From the NCBI RefSeq assembly GCF_014041935.1, contig NZ_CP059491.1, forward strand, positions 1,736,001-1,800,000: a DNA stretch of 64,000 nucleotides. Direction: 5' to 3'. A program made the translations under genes and the position numbers. Of this stretch, positions 16,337 to 25,795 are shown in pieces (positions within the stretch are counted from its first letter, which is position 1; each line of letters begins with the position of its first letter). The notes beneath the pieces were generated by a model that did not search any database, was not told the DNA's origin, and worked only from the letters and a program-made list of their open reading frames with translations. The DNA comes from Gordonia jinghuaiqii. GTDB lineage: Bacteria; Actinomycetota; Actinomycetes; Mycobacteriales; Mycobacteriaceae.

Positions 16337-17761
16337 TCAGGCGCCGAAGCCCAGCAGCGACTTCACCTCGAGGAACTCGTCGAAGGCGTAGTCGCTCCAC
16401 TCGCGGCCGTTGCCACTCTTCTTGTAACCGCCGAACGGGGCGCTGGGATCGAGCTGCGCGCCGTTGAGGGAGATCGAGCCGGCGCGGATCTGCGAACCGA
16501 TCTTGCGCACCTCGTCGACGTCCTTGCCCGACACGTAACCGGCCAGACCGTACTCGGTGTCGTTGGCGATCTTGATCGCCTCGTCGAGCGAGTCGTATCC
16601 GATGACCACGAGGACCGGACCGAAGACCTCCGTGCGGGCGATCTCCATGTCGTTGGTGACGTCGGTGAACACGGTCGGCTTCACGTAATAGCCGGTCTCG
16701 AGTCCCTCGGGGCGTCCCGCTCCGCCGATGACGGCGGTGGCGCCGTCGGCGATCGCGCGTTCGATCAGACCCTGGATCTTGTCGAACTGGGCTTCGGACA
16801 CCACGGGGCCGAGGCGCACGTCGGTTGTCGGATCACCGACGGTGAGGTCGGCGGCCACGCCCTTGGCGATCTCGGCGACCTCCTCGACGCGCGCGGCCGG
16901 GACCAGCATGCGGCTCGGGGCGTTGCACGACTGTCCCGAGTTCATCATCATCGTGACGATGCCGCCGGCGACGTTCTTGGCGAAGTCCTCGTCGTCGAGG
17001 ATGATGTTCGGGCTCTTGCCGCCGAGTTCCTGGGCGACACGCTTGACGGTCGGTGCGGCGCTCTTGGCGACCTCGATGCCGGCGCGGGTGGAGCCGGTGA
17101 ACGAGATCATGTCGATGCCCTCGTGGCTCGACAGTGCCGCGCCGACGCCCGGTCCATCGCCGTTGACGAGGTTGAACACGCCGGCGGGAACGCCTGCGGC
17201 GTCGAAGATCTCGGCGACGATGGCGGCGGAGAACGGGGCGACCTCAGACGGCTTGAGGACCATGGTGCACCCGGTGGCCAGTGCCGGGGCCACCTTGCAC
17301 ATGACCTGGTTGAGCGGCCAGTTCCACGGGGTGATGAAACCGCACACGCCGATGGGCTCCTTGGCGATGCGCGAGGTGCCGCGGTCCTCGACGAACTTGA
17401 AGTCGGGGAGCTGGGCGGCGGCGGTCATGAGGTGACCGAGACCGATCGGCACCTGCGCTGCGTTGGTGAGGCCGACGGGTGAACCCATCTCCTCGGTCAC
17501 CGCGGCGGCGAGATCGCCCATGCGGTTCTGGTACTCGGCGATGATCTTGTTCAGCACCTCGAGGCGCTCGTCGACGGTGGTCTGTCCCCAGGTGACGAAT
17601 GCGCGACGGGCGGCGTCGACCGCGGCGTCGACGTCGGCCGCGCTACCGATGGCGACCTGTCCGGCCGACTTCTCGGTGGCAGGGTTGATGACGTCGACGA
17701 GGTTGAGCTCAGCGGGCTCGACCCACTGGCCGTCGATGTAGAACTTGGTGATGTCCGGCAT
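16337..17761 (-). CDS. Aldehyde dehydrogenase family protein (NAD(P)+-dependent)
   Basis: The 474-residue protein has all ALDH landmarks: P-W-N-W-P near 145-149, K170-P-S-E, FTGSTRAG, catalytic E245 in QELGGKSPN, catalytic C279 in NSGQSCNAPSR, EVFGPVL and the C-terminal PFGGYKKSGNGRE. The start at 17761 is supported by GGAGG seven bases upstream; a longer frame to 17809 lacks support. The aldehyde substrate is not known. It converges on the BenE gene across a shared terminator. Confidence 0.9.
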   Translation of the reverse strand: MPDITKFYIDGQWVEPAELNLVDVINPATEKSAGQVAIGSAADVDAAVDAARRAFVTWGQTTVDERLEVLNKIIAEYQNRMGDLAAAVTEEMGSPVGLTNAAQVPIGLGHLMTAAAQLPDFKFVEDRGTSRIAKEPIGVCGFITPWNWPLNQVMCKVAPALATGCTMVLKPSEVAPFSAAIVAEIFDAAGVPAGVFNLVNGDGPGVGAALSSHEGIDMISFTGSTRAGIEVAKSAAPTVKRVAQELGGKSPNIILDDEDFAKNVAGGIVTMMMNSGQSCNAPSRMLVPAARVEEVAEIAKGVAADLTVGDPTTDVRLGPVVSEAQFDKIQGLIERAIADGATAVIGGAGRPEGLETGYYVKPTVFTDVTNDMEIARTEVFGPVLVVIGYDSLDEAIKIANDTEYGLAGYVSGKDVDEVRKIGSQIRAGSISLNGAQLDPSAPFGGYKKSGNGREWSDYAFDEFLEVKSLLGFGA

Positions 17762-17941
17762 GGTGCCTCCGTTGTTGCCTGAAGTGACGGCATTTGTTGT
17801 CTGTCTCACACTCTAGGCGTTGCTGGGATCGGGGTCTCGTGAATCCCCCCGAGCAGGCACCCGCCTCAGGAGCGCCCGGTGTGGGACAACGATCCTGGGA
17901 CGACAGATCGTGGTTCAGCCGATCCTCGGGCAACAGTCCCG

Positions 17942-17956
17942 GTCGCATAATGCGAC
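17942..17956. promoter_or_regulatory. Perfect inverted repeat around a CATAAT box, possible operator/-10
   Basis: GTCGCAT, one A, ATGCGAC forms a 7+1+7 perfect inverted repeat. Its centre contains CATAAT, a plausible -10 box, 35 bases before the start of the monooxygenase-like gene at 17991. A repressor bound here would block that promoter. No adjacent regulator gene is seen. Confidence 0.4.
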
Positions 17957-17990
17957 GCTCGACCTCCGGCGCGGGAGCTAGGGTCGAGGG

Positions 17991-18317
17991 ATGATTCTCA
18001 TCGTCGTGAAATGGCCGATCAAGCCCGAGTATGCCGACGAGTGGCCCGAGCTGTCGCGGGAGTTCACCGAGGCGACCCGTGCCGAGCCGGGCAACAAGTG
18101 GTTCGACTGGTCGCGGTCGCTCGACGACCCGCACACCTACGTGCTGGTCGAGGCCTTCGACGACGACGCCGCCGAAGCCCATGTCACCTCGCCGCACTTC
18201 AAGCAGGCGCAGAAGGAGCTCCCGAAGTACCTCGAGCGGACGCCCGACGTCATCAACACGACGATCGACGGCGATGAGTGGTCGAGGCTCGGGGAGTTCG
18301 AGGTCGAGCCCGAGTGA
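17991..18317 (+). CDS. Antibiotic biosynthesis monooxygenase (ABM) domain protein
   Basis: The 108-residue protein is a single ferredoxin-like ABM domain: I-L-I-V-V-K-W-P-I-K opening strand, N-K-W-F-D-W-S-R-S, T-Y-V-L-V-E-A-F-D-D and A-H-V-T-S-P-H-F motifs. Such dimeric proteins include cofactor-free quinol monooxygenases. The N-K-W-F-D-W motif is typical of the putative quinol monooxygenase subgroup. The substrate is unknown. It is followed by a terminator shared with the convergent mmpL gene. Confidence 0.8.
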   Translation: MILIVVKWPIKPEYADEWPELSREFTEATRAEPGNKWFDWSRSLDDPHTYVLVEAFDDDAAEAHVTSPHFKQAQKELPKYLERTPDVINTTIDGDEWSRLGEFEVEPE

Positions 18318-18325
18318 ACCCGCGA

Positions 18326-18357
18326 CGTCCCGCCGGCCGCTGAACGCCGGCGGGACG
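18326..18357. terminator. Bidirectional terminator, 12-bp stem
   Basis: CGTCCCGCCGGC (18326-18337) pairs perfectly with GCCGGCGGGACG (18346-18357) around an eight-base loop. It lies between the convergent stops of the ABM gene and the mmpL gene and contains no coding sequence. Confidence 0.85.
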
Positions 18358-18365
18358 GTCGTGGC

Positions 18366-20711
18366 TCATCGTCCGGTCCGGACCTCTGCCTCGGTCTCGG
18401 CGGCCGGTCCCGACCCGGCGACCCGGAGCTTCTCGCCCTCGATGTCGACGTCGGGCAGGATGCGGTCGAGCCAGCGCGGCAGCCACCACGCCTTGTCGCC
18501 GAGCACCGTCAGGACCGCGGGCATCAGGGTCATGCGGACGACGAAGGCGTCGAAGAACACCGCGGCGGCCAGCGCGAAGCCCATCACCTTGATGAAGGCC
18601 ATGTCCTGCAACATGAATGCCGCGAACACCGAGATCATGATCGCCCCGGCCGCGGCCACGACGCGGGCGCTGTGCCGATAGCCCTCGACGACGGCGGTCC
18701 TGGCGTCGGCGCCGTGCACGTAGGCCTCACGCATTCGCGTGACGAGGAAGACCTGATAGTCCATCGCGAGCCCGAACACGATGCCCACCAACATGATCGG
18801 CAGGAACGACACCACCGGTTGCGGGTTGTCCACGATACCCAGCGCCCCGTCGGTGAACAGTGCGACGGTGACACCGAACGTCGCTGCCACGCTGAGCAGG
18901 AATCCCAGGGCTGCCGTCAGCGGCACCAGGATCGAGCGGAACACGATGATCAGCAGGATGAACGCGAGTCCCACCACGACCAGCAGGTAGGGGATCAGTG
19001 AGTCCGACAGCCGTTCGGAGATGTCGAGTTCGATCGCGGTCTGGCCGGTCACCCCGTAGGAGATGCCGGTGGTCGCCGACACCCGCGGTTCCATGTCTCG
19101 CAGCTTCTGGACGAGTTCGGGAGTCGCCTCGTCCGACGGTGCGGTCGACGGGATGATGGTGATCTTCGCGGTGTCGCGCGCCTCGTTGAGGCCGCCGGCG
19201 CCGATCTGGGCAACAGAGACGCCGTCGATCCGCTTGAGGTCGTCGACCAGCGTGTCGAATGCGGTGATCCGCTCACCGCTGTCCTCGATCCCGCGTCCGT
19301 CGGCCACGACCACGAGTGGTCCGTTGAATCCGGGGCCGTAGCCCTCGGCGACCATGTCGTAGGCCTGGCGCTGAGTCGTCGACGGCTCGGACGTCCCGTC
19401 GTTGGGCAGTGCGAGTTTGAGGCCGACCATCGGGATGGCGAGTACGACGAGGATGCCGATGATCGCGACGGTGACCGTACGCGGACGCGCGACGATGCGC
19501 TGCACCCAGCGCTGGCCGTTGTGGACGCGCTCGGCCTCGTGCTGCTCCACATCCGGGGGGTTGAGCCGGGGGAGTTGCCCGCCGAAGGCCTTGGTCCCGA
19601 ACAGCCCGAGGATCGCCGGGAGCAGGGTCAGGGCGACGAGGACCGCGACGATCACCGTGGCCGCCGCCGCGACACCCATGGCGGTGAGGAACGGGATCTT
19701 CACGATGGCCAGTGCGGCGAGTGCGATGACCACGGTGCTTCCGGCGAACACGACCGCCGAACCCGCGGTGCCCACCGCTCTGCCCGCGGCGTCGGCGCGG
19801 CTCGACGAGCGATGGATCTCATGCCGGTACCGCGACACGATGAACAGCGCGTAGTCGATGCCGACGGCGAGGCCGATCATCGTCGCGAGGATCGGGGTTT
19901 CATTGCTGAGATCGAAGAAGTTGGTGCCCAGTTGGATGCCGAGCATGCCGATCGCGACGCCGACGATGGCGGTGATGATGGGCATGCCCCAGGCCACGAG
20001 CGAGGCGAAGGTGAGGATCAGGATCAGCGCGCCGACGCCGATGCCGATGAGTTCGGAGGTGATACCGAGCTCGAATTGCTGTGTGGCCGTGCCTTTCATC
20101 TCAACGGTGAGACCGGCGGCGCGGGCGTCGTCGGCGACCTTGCCCATCTGCTCGCGGGTGGTCTCGGTGATGTCCGACGATGCCTCGACGTCGAACGAGG
20201 CACCCAACTGGGCGACCGTGGCTTCGGAGTTGATGGGTGAGATGGCCTGGGCGTCGGCCGCGGCCTCCTCGGCGCTCTTGTCGAAGGTCTGCTGCTGGAA
20301 GCTCTGCGACAGTTCCCGGAGCTTCCCCGGAGACTGCTCGGTGCCGTAGGAGTCGAAGGGATTGACGATCGCCTCGGGGCTCTTGACGCCCTCGACGCCC
20401 TTGAGGTCGGTGACCATCGTGTCGATCGCCTGCTGGTACTGCGGCTCGGTCAGCGTCGAACCCTGCGGTGCGCGAAGGAGATACGTGACGGAGACGTCGG
20501 ATCCGAAGGCCGGTTCGCCAGGGAAGCGCTCGACCATCAGGTCCTGGGCCTTCTCCGACGGGATGCCGGGGATCGAGAACGACTCCGACGTCGGTTTGGC
20601 CAGCATGGTTGCGCCGATCCCCATGCCGATGAGCACCAGCACCCAGATGGCGATCGTCTTGAAACGGTTCTCGTACGTCCAGCGTCCGAGCCGATACAGG
20701 TGTGTTGCCAC
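18366..20711 (-). CDS. MmpL-family RND transporter
   Basis: The 781-residue protein has the duplicated MMPL architecture: one TM helix, a large extracytoplasmic domain, five or six TM helices, then the same again. Signature segments are V-G-I-D-Y-A-L-F-I-V-S-R-Y-R (first TM4) and A-M-D-Y-Q-V-F-L-V-T-R-M-R-E-A (second). The opening R-L-G-R-W-T-Y-E-N-R is typical of the lipid and drug exporters of mycolata. It starts with GTG one base after the stop of the tetR gene and so forms a tetR-mmpL operon, presumably repressed by that regulator. The cargo (lipid, siderophore or drug) cannot be read from sequence. Confidence 0.9.
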   Translation of the reverse strand: MATHLYRLGRWTYENRFKTIAIWVLVLIGMGIGATMLAKPTSESFSIPGIPSEKAQDLMVERFPGEPAFGSDVSVTYLLRAPQGSTLTEPQYQQAIDTMVTDLKGVEGVKSPEAIVNPFDSYGTEQSPGKLRELSQSFQQQTFDKSAEEAAADAQAISPINSEATVAQLGASFDVEASSDITETTREQMGKVADDARAAGLTVEMKGTATQQFELGITSELIGIGVGALILILTFASLVAWGMPIITAIVGVAIGMLGIQLGTNFFDLSNETPILATMIGLAVGIDYALFIVSRYRHEIHRSSSRADAAGRAVGTAGSAVVFAGSTVVIALAALAIVKIPFLTAMGVAAAATVIVAVLVALTLLPAILGLFGTKAFGGQLPRLNPPDVEQHEAERVHNGQRWVQRIVARPRTVTVAIIGILVVLAIPMVGLKLALPNDGTSEPSTTQRQAYDMVAEGYGPGFNGPLVVVADGRGIEDSGERITAFDTLVDDLKRIDGVSVAQIGAGGLNEARDTAKITIIPSTAPSDEATPELVQKLRDMEPRVSATTGISYGVTGQTAIELDISERLSDSLIPYLLVVVGLAFILLIIVFRSILVPLTAALGFLLSVAATFGVTVALFTDGALGIVDNPQPVVSFLPIMLVGIVFGLAMDYQVFLVTRMREAYVHGADARTAVVEGYRHSARVVAAAGAIMISVFAAFMLQDMAFIKVMGFALAAAVFFDAFVVRMTLMPAVLTVLGDKAWWLPRWLDRILPDVDIEGEKLRVAGSGPAAETEAEVRTGR

Positions 20712-20712
20712 G

Positions 20713-21408
20713 TCAGTGCTCCTTGGGGGATGTCGCGGCCAGCTTGTCGACGGCCGAAACGGGTTGCGCGAGACCGGCCGACGCCTGATCGAAGGCTGCC
20801 TCGAGCACGGTGGACAGTTCGAGGCGCCCGGCCGGGTCGGTGGCCGCGGTGGGATCGGTGGCGAGCGACGCGCGGTGGGTCACCCAGTACTCCAGGGCGA
20901 CGCGCACCGTCGTGATCGCGTTGTGCAGGACCAGGTGGGGATAGAGCGCATGGGGTTGCTGGCCGCGCCGGGCGAAGAGCTCGACGATGCGGGCCTCGAC
21001 GGTGTCGCCGAGTTCGCTGTCGCGTGTTCGTGCGGTCAGTCCTGGTTCGGTGTCGAGGAGCCGGAACAGTTCGACGATCTCGGCGGGTTCGCCGACCTCG
21101 GGCGACATGGCGGCCTCGACGAGGGCGGTGCGGACCGAACACCAGAGGTCCTCCTCGGCCGGCCGGGCCTCGATCCGTTCCACGATGGTGTCGAACAACG
21201 TCGACACGAAATGCAGCAGCGCGTCTTCTTTGCCGCCGAAGTAGTTGTGGAACGTGCGGACGGACACGTTCGCCTCGGCGGCGACGGCGTCGATCGTGAC
21301 CTGGTCGATGCCATCCCGCGTCGACAGCCGCAGGACGGCGCGGGCGAGCGCGGTGCGGGTCGCTGCCTTCTTCGATTCGCGGAGTCCGAGGGTGTGCACC
21401 TCATCCAC
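20713..21408 (-). CDS. TetR/AcrR-family transcriptional regulator
   Basis: The 231-residue protein has an N-terminal TetR helix-turn-helix (residues about 12-58: T-R-T-A-L-A-R-A-V, VTIDAVAAEANVSVRTFHNYF) and an all-helical ligand domain, with a long Ala-rich C-terminus. Translation starts with GTG 21408 (a second GTG lies three codons later). It is the first gene of an operon with the mmpL gene and is divergent from a 14-TM MFS pump. Two strong inverted repeats fill the 139-base region between, the natural operators for this protein. Confidence 0.88.
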   Translation of the reverse strand: MDEVHTLGLRESKKAATRTALARAVLRLSTRDGIDQVTIDAVAAEANVSVRTFHNYFGGKEDALLHFVSTLFDTIVERIEARPAEEDLWCSVRTALVEAAMSPEVGEPAEIVELFRLLDTEPGLTARTRDSELGDTVEARIVELFARRGQQPHALYPHLVLHNAITTVRVALEYWVTHRASLATDPTAATDPAGRLELSTVLEAAFDQASAGLAQPVSAVDKLAATSPKEH

Positions 21409-21418
21409 GGTACGGAAC

Positions 21419-21434
21419 TTGCAGGCGCCTGCAA
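21419..21434. promoter_or_regulatory. Operator 1 in the tetR-mmpL / MFS divergent region
   Basis: TTGCAGGCGCCTGCAA is a perfect 16-bp palindrome, 11 bases upstream of the tetR start. It shares the core TTGCA/TGCAA with the neighbouring repeat, so the same TetR protein probably binds both sites. Confidence 0.75.
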
Positions 21435-21456
21435 ACTTGCAGATTCGTGCAAGTTT
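21433..21456. promoter_or_regulatory. Operator 2 in the tetR-mmpL / MFS divergent region
   Basis: AAACTTGCA, six bases, TGCAAGTTT forms a perfect 9-bp-arm inverted repeat directly next to operator 1. The adjacency suggests paired dimers of the TetR regulator controlling both the tetR-mmpL operon and the MFS gene. Confidence 0.75.
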
Positions 21457-21547
21457 GGGAGGGTTGCCACAATGGGTATCGAGGGGTGGGACAGGTCACA
21501 CCGACGTGTCGGGCAATACGGGCAAGTCCCTTTCCGAAAGGCGACCG

Positions 21548-23005
21548 ATGTCGACTCCGGCCAATCCGTTCTCCGCCGACTATCAGCCCGACCCGCGCCG
21601 GTGGAAGGCGCTGGCGGTGTGTCTGGTGGTCGGTTTCATGACGCTGCTCGACGTCTCGATCGTCAACGTGGCGCTGCCGTCGATCGAGGCGGGGCTCGGT
21701 GCCAGCACCGCCGACCTCTCGTGGGTCGTCTCCGGGTATGCGCTCGCCTACGGGCTCGTGCTGGTCCCGGCTGGCCGCGTCGGCGACGCCCGCGGGCGGA
21801 AGACGACCTTCCTCGTCGGGCTCACGCTGTTCGTCCTGGCGTCGACCGCCTGCGGACTGGCGCAGGGGCCGACACAGCTCGTCGTCTCGCGACTCATCCA
21901 GGGAGTCGCGGGCGGCATCCTCGCTCCACAGGTCTCCGGTCTGATCCAGTTGCTCTTCCGTGGCGCCGAGCGCGGCCGGGCGTTCGGCATGTTCGCCGCC
22001 ACCATCGGGATCTCCACCGCGGTGGGGCCGCTGCTCGGTGGTGTCCTCATCCAGGCCGGCGGGACCGCCGAGGGATGGCGCTGGATCTTCTTCGTCAATG
22101 TGCCGATCGGGATCGTCGCGTTCATCGCCGCCATCCGGCTCATCCCGGCGCGGCCGTCGGAGCTCAAACAACCGCTTCGCGGCAGCTTCGATCCCATGGG
22201 TGTGCTGCTACTCGGTGCCGGTGTGTTCGCCCTGATGCTGCCCATGGTCCAGGACCAGGAGTGGCCGGGGGCGCGGAAGTGGCTGCTGCTGGTGGTCGGG
22301 GCGATCGTGCTCGGTGCGTTCGTACTGTGGGAACGGCGCCAGGGCCGTGCCGGCCGTCAGCAACTCATCGACCTCTCACTGTTCTCGCTGCGGTCGTACA
22401 CGCTCGGCTGCATCATCGCGATGGTCTATTTCGCCGGTTTCACCACGGTGTTCTTCATCTACACGCTGTTCGTTCAGCAGGGTCTCGGCTACACGGCGCT
22501 GCAGGCGGGCCTGGCGGTGACGCCGTTCGCATTGGGATCGGCGGTGTCGGCGAGCATCGGCGGCAACATCGTCGGCAAGGTCGGTCGCAAGCTCGTCCTG
22601 ATCGGCCTCGGACTGGTGGTGCTCGGGATGGTCGCGACGATCATCGCGGTCCAGTTCGTGCCAGGCCACAGCGTCGGATATGCCGCCGCGGTGCCGTTGC
22701 TCGTCGCGGGCATCGGCTCCGGCCTGGTGATCTCGCCCAACCTCACGCTGAGCCTCGACCCCGTGCCGGTCACCAAGGCCGGCATCGCGGGCGGGATCCT
22801 GCAGACCGGCCAGCGCATCGGGGCCGCCGCGGGCATCGCGCTCGTGGGAGCGGTGTTCTTCGCCCAGGTCGCGAACAGTCACGGCGACTGGGCGCGGGCC
22901 TTTCAGATCGGGCTCGCGACCGCCGGGTTCCTCGTCCTGATCGCGCTCGCGGTCGGGTTGGCGGACTACCTCCCGCACCGTCGCGAGACCGTCGGGGCGA
23001 GGTAG
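21548..23005 (+). CDS. MFS transporter, DHA2 (EmrB/QacA) family, 14 TM
   Basis: The 485-residue protein has 14 predicted helices. It shows the DHA2 motif L-D-V-S-I-V-N-V-A-L-P in TM1, G-R-V-G-D-A-R-G-R-K in loop 2-3 and GIAGGILQTGQRIGAAAG late in the protein. Family members export drugs by proton antiport. ATG 21548 has AAAGG upstream; the open frame extends further 5' but crosses the operator region. Being divergent from tetR-mmpL with shared operators implies co-regulation of two export systems. Confidence 0.9.
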   Translation: MSTPANPFSADYQPDPRRWKALAVCLVVGFMTLLDVSIVNVALPSIEAGLGASTADLSWVVSGYALAYGLVLVPAGRVGDARGRKTTFLVGLTLFVLASTACGLAQGPTQLVVSRLIQGVAGGILAPQVSGLIQLLFRGAERGRAFGMFAATIGISTAVGPLLGGVLIQAGGTAEGWRWIFFVNVPIGIVAFIAAIRLIPARPSELKQPLRGSFDPMGVLLLGAGVFALMLPMVQDQEWPGARKWLLLVVGAIVLGAFVLWERRQGRAGRQQLIDLSLFSLRSYTLGCIIAMVYFAGFTTVFFIYTLFVQQGLGYTALQAGLAVTPFALGSAVSASIGGNIVGKVGRKLVLIGLGLVVLGMVATIIAVQFVPGHSVGYAAAVPLLVAGIGSGLVISPNLTLSLDPVPVTKAGIAGGILQTGQRIGAAAGIALVGAVFFAQVANSHGDWARAFQIGLATAGFLVLIALAVGLADYLPHRRETVGAR

Positions 23006-23013
23006 GTCCGCGG

Positions 23014-23030
23014 ACCCGGGGCGTCCGGGT
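23014..23030. terminator. Weak hairpin between convergent genes
   Basis: ACCCGG, five bases, CCGGGT lies in the 51-base gap between the stops of the MFS and hydroxy-acid dehydrogenase genes. The stem is only six bp, so this is a weak call. Confidence 0.3.
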
Positions 23031-23056
23031 GCCCGGTTCGCTGCGATCCTCGAACC

Positions 23057-24292
23057 TCAGGGACGCGGACGGGGCACCAAACGCTCGAGTTGCGTCACGT
23101 GCGCCGGTGTCAGCTCCTCCAGCGCCGCCACGCCCAGCAGGCGCATCGTGCGGGCGATCTGCTCGCCGAGGATCTCGATCATCCGGTCGACCCCGGCCTC
23201 GCCGCCGGCCATCAACCCGTACAGGTACGCCCGGCCGACCAGTGTGAACCGGGCGCCCAGAGCGACCGAGGCGACGATGTCGGCGCCGCTCATGATGCCG
23301 GTGTCGAGCATGACCTCGGTCGACTGGCCGACCTCGCGCGCCACCTGTGGCAACAGGTGGAACGGGATGGGTGCCCGATCGAGCTGTCGCCCTCCATGAT
23401 TCGACAGCACGATGCCGTCGGCACCGAGGTCGGTGACCGCTCTGGCGTCCTCGACGGTCTGGATGCCCTTGACCACCAGCTTGCCGGGCCACTGGGATTT
23501 GATCCATGCCAGGTCCTCGAAGGTGACCGTCGGGTCGAACATGGTGTCCAGCAATTCGGCCACCGTCCCGGACCAGCGGTCGAGCGAGGCGAAGGCGAGT
23601 GGTTCGGTGGTCAGGAAGTCGATCCACCACTGCGGGCGGGGGATCGCGTTCAGCACCGTCTTGGCGGTCAGCGCGGGCGGGATCGACATGCCGTTGCGCT
23701 TGTCGCGCAGCCGGGCGCCGGCGACCGGGACGTCGACGGTCACCAGCATGGTGTCGTATCCGGCTGTCGCGGCCCGGTCGACCAGAGCCATGGACCGTTC
23801 GCGGTCCTTCCACATGTACAGCTGAAACCAGTTGCGGCCCCGCGGGTTCGCCTCCTTGACGTCCTCGATCGACGCGGTGCCCATCGTCGACAGCGAGAAC
23901 GGGATGCCGGCCCGCCCGGCGGCGCGCGCGCCGGCGTACTCACCTTCGGTCTGCATCATCCGGGTGAAACCGGTCGGTGCGATGCCGAACGGCAGCTCCG
24001 ACCGTCCGCCGAGGATCGTGCACGAGGTGTCGACCCGGGACACGTCGCGCAGAATCGCCGGATGGAATTCGATGTCGGAGAACGCTTGTCGAGCACGCTC
24101 GATGGACAGCTCGGCCTCGGCCGAACCGTCGGTGTAGTCGAAGGCGGCCCTGGGGGTACGACGCTTGGCGATCCTCCGGAGATCTTCGACGGTGAGCGCG
24201 GCGTCGAGGCGCCGTTTCTTGGCGTCGAATTGTGGTCTCTTGAACTGCATCAGGGGCGCGAGGTCGCGCGGCCTGGGTACCCGACGATCCAT
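23057..24292 (-). CDS. FMN-dependent alpha-hydroxy-acid dehydrogenase (L-lactate dehydrogenase-like)
   Basis: The 411-residue protein has the FMN hydroxy-acid oxidase/dehydrogenase barrel: [60 protein letters not shown] and the catalytic S-N-H-G-G-R-Q-L-D. The extended N-terminus (to about residue 45) is typical of the actinobacterial LldD2-like branch. ATG 24292 has AGGAAGG about eight bases upstream; ATG 24298 is two codons earlier with too short a spacing. It probably oxidises L-lactate or a related 2-hydroxy acid at the membrane. Confidence 0.88.
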   Translation of the reverse strand: MDRRVPRPRDLAPLMQFKRPQFDAKKRRLDAALTVEDLRRIAKRRTPRAAFDYTDGSAEAELSIERARQAFSDIEFHPAILRDVSRVDTSCTILGGRSELPFGIAPTGFTRMMQTEGEYAGARAAGRAGIPFSLSTMGTASIEDVKEANPRGRNWFQLYMWKDRERSMALVDRAATAGYDTMLVTVDVPVAGARLRDKRNGMSIPPALTAKTVLNAIPRPQWWIDFLTTEPLAFASLDRWSGTVAELLDTMFDPTVTFEDLAWIKSQWPGKLVVKGIQTVEDARAVTDLGADGIVLSNHGGRQLDRAPIPFHLLPQVAREVGQSTEVMLDTGIMSGADIVASVALGARFTLVGRAYLYGLMAGGEAGVDRMIEILGEQIARTMRLLGVAALEELTPAHVTQLERLVPRPRP

Positions 24293-24606
24293 GGTCATGC
24301 CCTTCCTGCACCGATCGCGGCGCGGTGACCTGTGCTGCGAGTCCCCGGGGTGCAGGTGTTGCGGCGGGAACCTGTCGGCGACGATAGTCCGCATCGTCTC
24401 GACATCGCCATCGATCCGTCCGTGGGATCCGCACCGCGCCGACGATCCGCGCGTGCAACGGTGCCGGAATCTCGAAATCGGCCAGGTCGCGGCGAGCGGG
24501 GGACGATGATCGGCTCCGGCGGGGTGAATCGACGACAGCAGCGACGGGAGATGTGGTGCTCGAAGGACGGAGAAGGTCCGGTGGCGGTGGTTCTGGTTGT
24601 GCGGGT
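24293..24606. other. Intergenic region between divergent genes, no gene seen
   Basis: This 314-base stretch separates the divergent hydroxy-acid dehydrogenase and SDR genes and should hold both promoters. An in-frame GTG at 24553 could lengthen the SDR by 18 residues, but the added residues are low-complexity. GACGAT, seven bases, ATCGTC near 24380 is a possible but short inverted repeat. I see no RNA gene. Confidence 0.5.
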
Positions 24607-25422
24607 ATGACCGCCATCGTCACCGGCGGAGGTTCCGGGATCGGGGCCGCGCTGACGCGGGCGCTCGCTGCGGACGGAGCCGACGTCACCTGTGCCGACA
24701 TCGATCTGGCGGCGGCGCAGCGTGTTGCGTCGGAGGCAGCGGACGAACGAGGCGCCGTGCGTGCGGTCGCTCTGGACGTGACCGACGCCGACGCGGTGAC
24801 GCGGGTCGTCGACGACGTGGTGGCCCGCAGCGGGCGGCTGGACCTGATGTTCAACAACGCGGGGATCACCTGGGGCGGACCCACCGAGATGCTGACACTG
24901 GATCAGTGGAACGCCATCATCGACGTCAACATCCGCGGCGTCGTGCACGGGGTGGCGGCCGCATATCCGGTGATGATCGAGCAGAGATCCGGGCACATCA
25001 TCAACACCGCGTCCATGGCCGGCCTCGTCGCGGCCGGTCTCATCACCAGCTACGTGATGACCAAACATGCGGTCGTCGGGCTGTCGCTCGCGCTGCGCAC
25101 CGAAGCCGCCGCGCACGGGGTGGGCGTGCTGGCGGTCTGTCCGTCGGCGGTCGAGACGCCGATTCTCGACAAGGGGTCGGTGGGTGGCTTCGTCGGCCGG
25201 TCCTACTATCTCGCGAGTCAGGGGTCGTCGAGGGCCTACGACGCCGACCGCCTCGCCCGTGAGGTGCTGACGGCCGTCGCGCGCAACCAGCCCCTGCTCG
25301 TCGTACCCCGACGCGCCCGGCTCTCCTGGCGCATGCAGCGAGCGGCCCCGGGGTTGACGAATCGTCTTGCAGGTCTGTTCATCTCGCGTCAGCGCGCCCA
25401 GCTGGAGGCGCCGGCCGGCTGA
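24607..25422 (+). CDS. Short-chain dehydrogenase/reductase (classical SDR)
   Basis: The 271-residue SDR has T-G-G-G-S-G-I-G-A near the N-terminus, D-I-D after beta 2, N-N-A-G-I, an S in INTASMAGL and the catalytic Y-V-M-T-K. The C-terminal extension beyond residue 205 (R-S-Y-Y-L-A-S-Q) resembles lipid or alcohol SDRs of mycobacteria. I chose ATG 24607, which places the Rossmann strand directly at the N-terminus. It is followed by a cluster of short repeats. Confidence 0.82.
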   Translation: MTAIVTGGGSGIGAALTRALAADGADVTCADIDLAAAQRVASEAADERGAVRAVALDVTDADAVTRVVDDVVARSGRLDLMFNNAGITWGGPTEMLTLDQWNAIIDVNIRGVVHGVAAAYPVMIEQRSGHIINTASMAGLVAAGLITSYVMTKHAVVGLSLALRTEAAAHGVGVLAVCPSAVETPILDKGSVGGFVGRSYYLASQGSSRAYDADRLAREVLTAVARNQPLLVVPRRARLSWRMQRAAPGLTNRLAGLFISRQRAQLEAPAG

Positions 25423-25499
25423 GCTGGGGGTTCCCGCCGGTTGAGCTCGGGTTCTGCCGGTTGAGCTCGGGTTCTGCCGGTTGAGCTTGTCGAAACCCC
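25414..25499 (+). repeat. Tandem ~20-bp repeats ending in a GGTTGAGCTTGTCGAAACC-type element
   Basis: Four consecutive copies of a CCGGTTGAGCTCGGGTTCTG-like unit (25414-25436 diverged, 25437-25456, 25457-25476, 25477-25499) run from inside the SDR 3' end. The last copy changes to GGTTGAGCTTGTCGAAACCC, a short element I recall as widespread between genes in GC-rich actinobacteria. It is probably a REP-like sequence with local duplication. Confidence 0.75.
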
Positions 25500-25514
25500 C
25501 CGCTCGAAACCCCC

Positions 25515-25733
25515 TCAGCCTCCCGCGACGCTGCTGAGGATGGCGACGATGACTCCGGCGACGGTCAGCACGCCGACCACCCAGCCCATGGTGATCGCCG
25601 TACGCCGACGGCCGAAGCGGGCGGCGTTGATCGCGATGCCGAGGCACACGAGGATGGCGATCGCGTAGACGGAGATGCCGAGGGTGAGGAGTGCGACCGA
25701 GGAGTCGGCGGCCAGGACAACCCGAGTAGACAT
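25515..25733 (-). CDS. Small two-TM membrane protein
   Basis: The 72-residue protein begins MSTRVV, with helix 1 at about 14-35 and helix 2 at about 46-68, joined by a short basic loop A-R-F-G-R-R-R-T. No known motif is present. ATG 25733 is preferred over an upstream start at 25796 that would add an unrelated 21-residue hydrophilic stretch. It is divergent from the SDR gene at 25847. Confidence 0.5.
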   Translation of the reverse strand: MSTRVVLAADSSVALLTLGISVYAIAILVCLGIAINAARFGRRRTAITMGWVVGVLTVAGVIVAILSSVAGG

Positions 25734-25795
25734 GGCATCGAGTACACCACCACGGCCATCTGTCGCCGCACGGTGGGCGTGATCCACAGCGGCCA

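Noticed and set aside
20362-23247. A 961-codon plus-strand open frame
   Set aside because: It runs antisense to mmpL/tetR and in another frame of the MFS gene. The translation is Arg/Gly/Ala-rich without domains, which is usual in GC-rich DNA.
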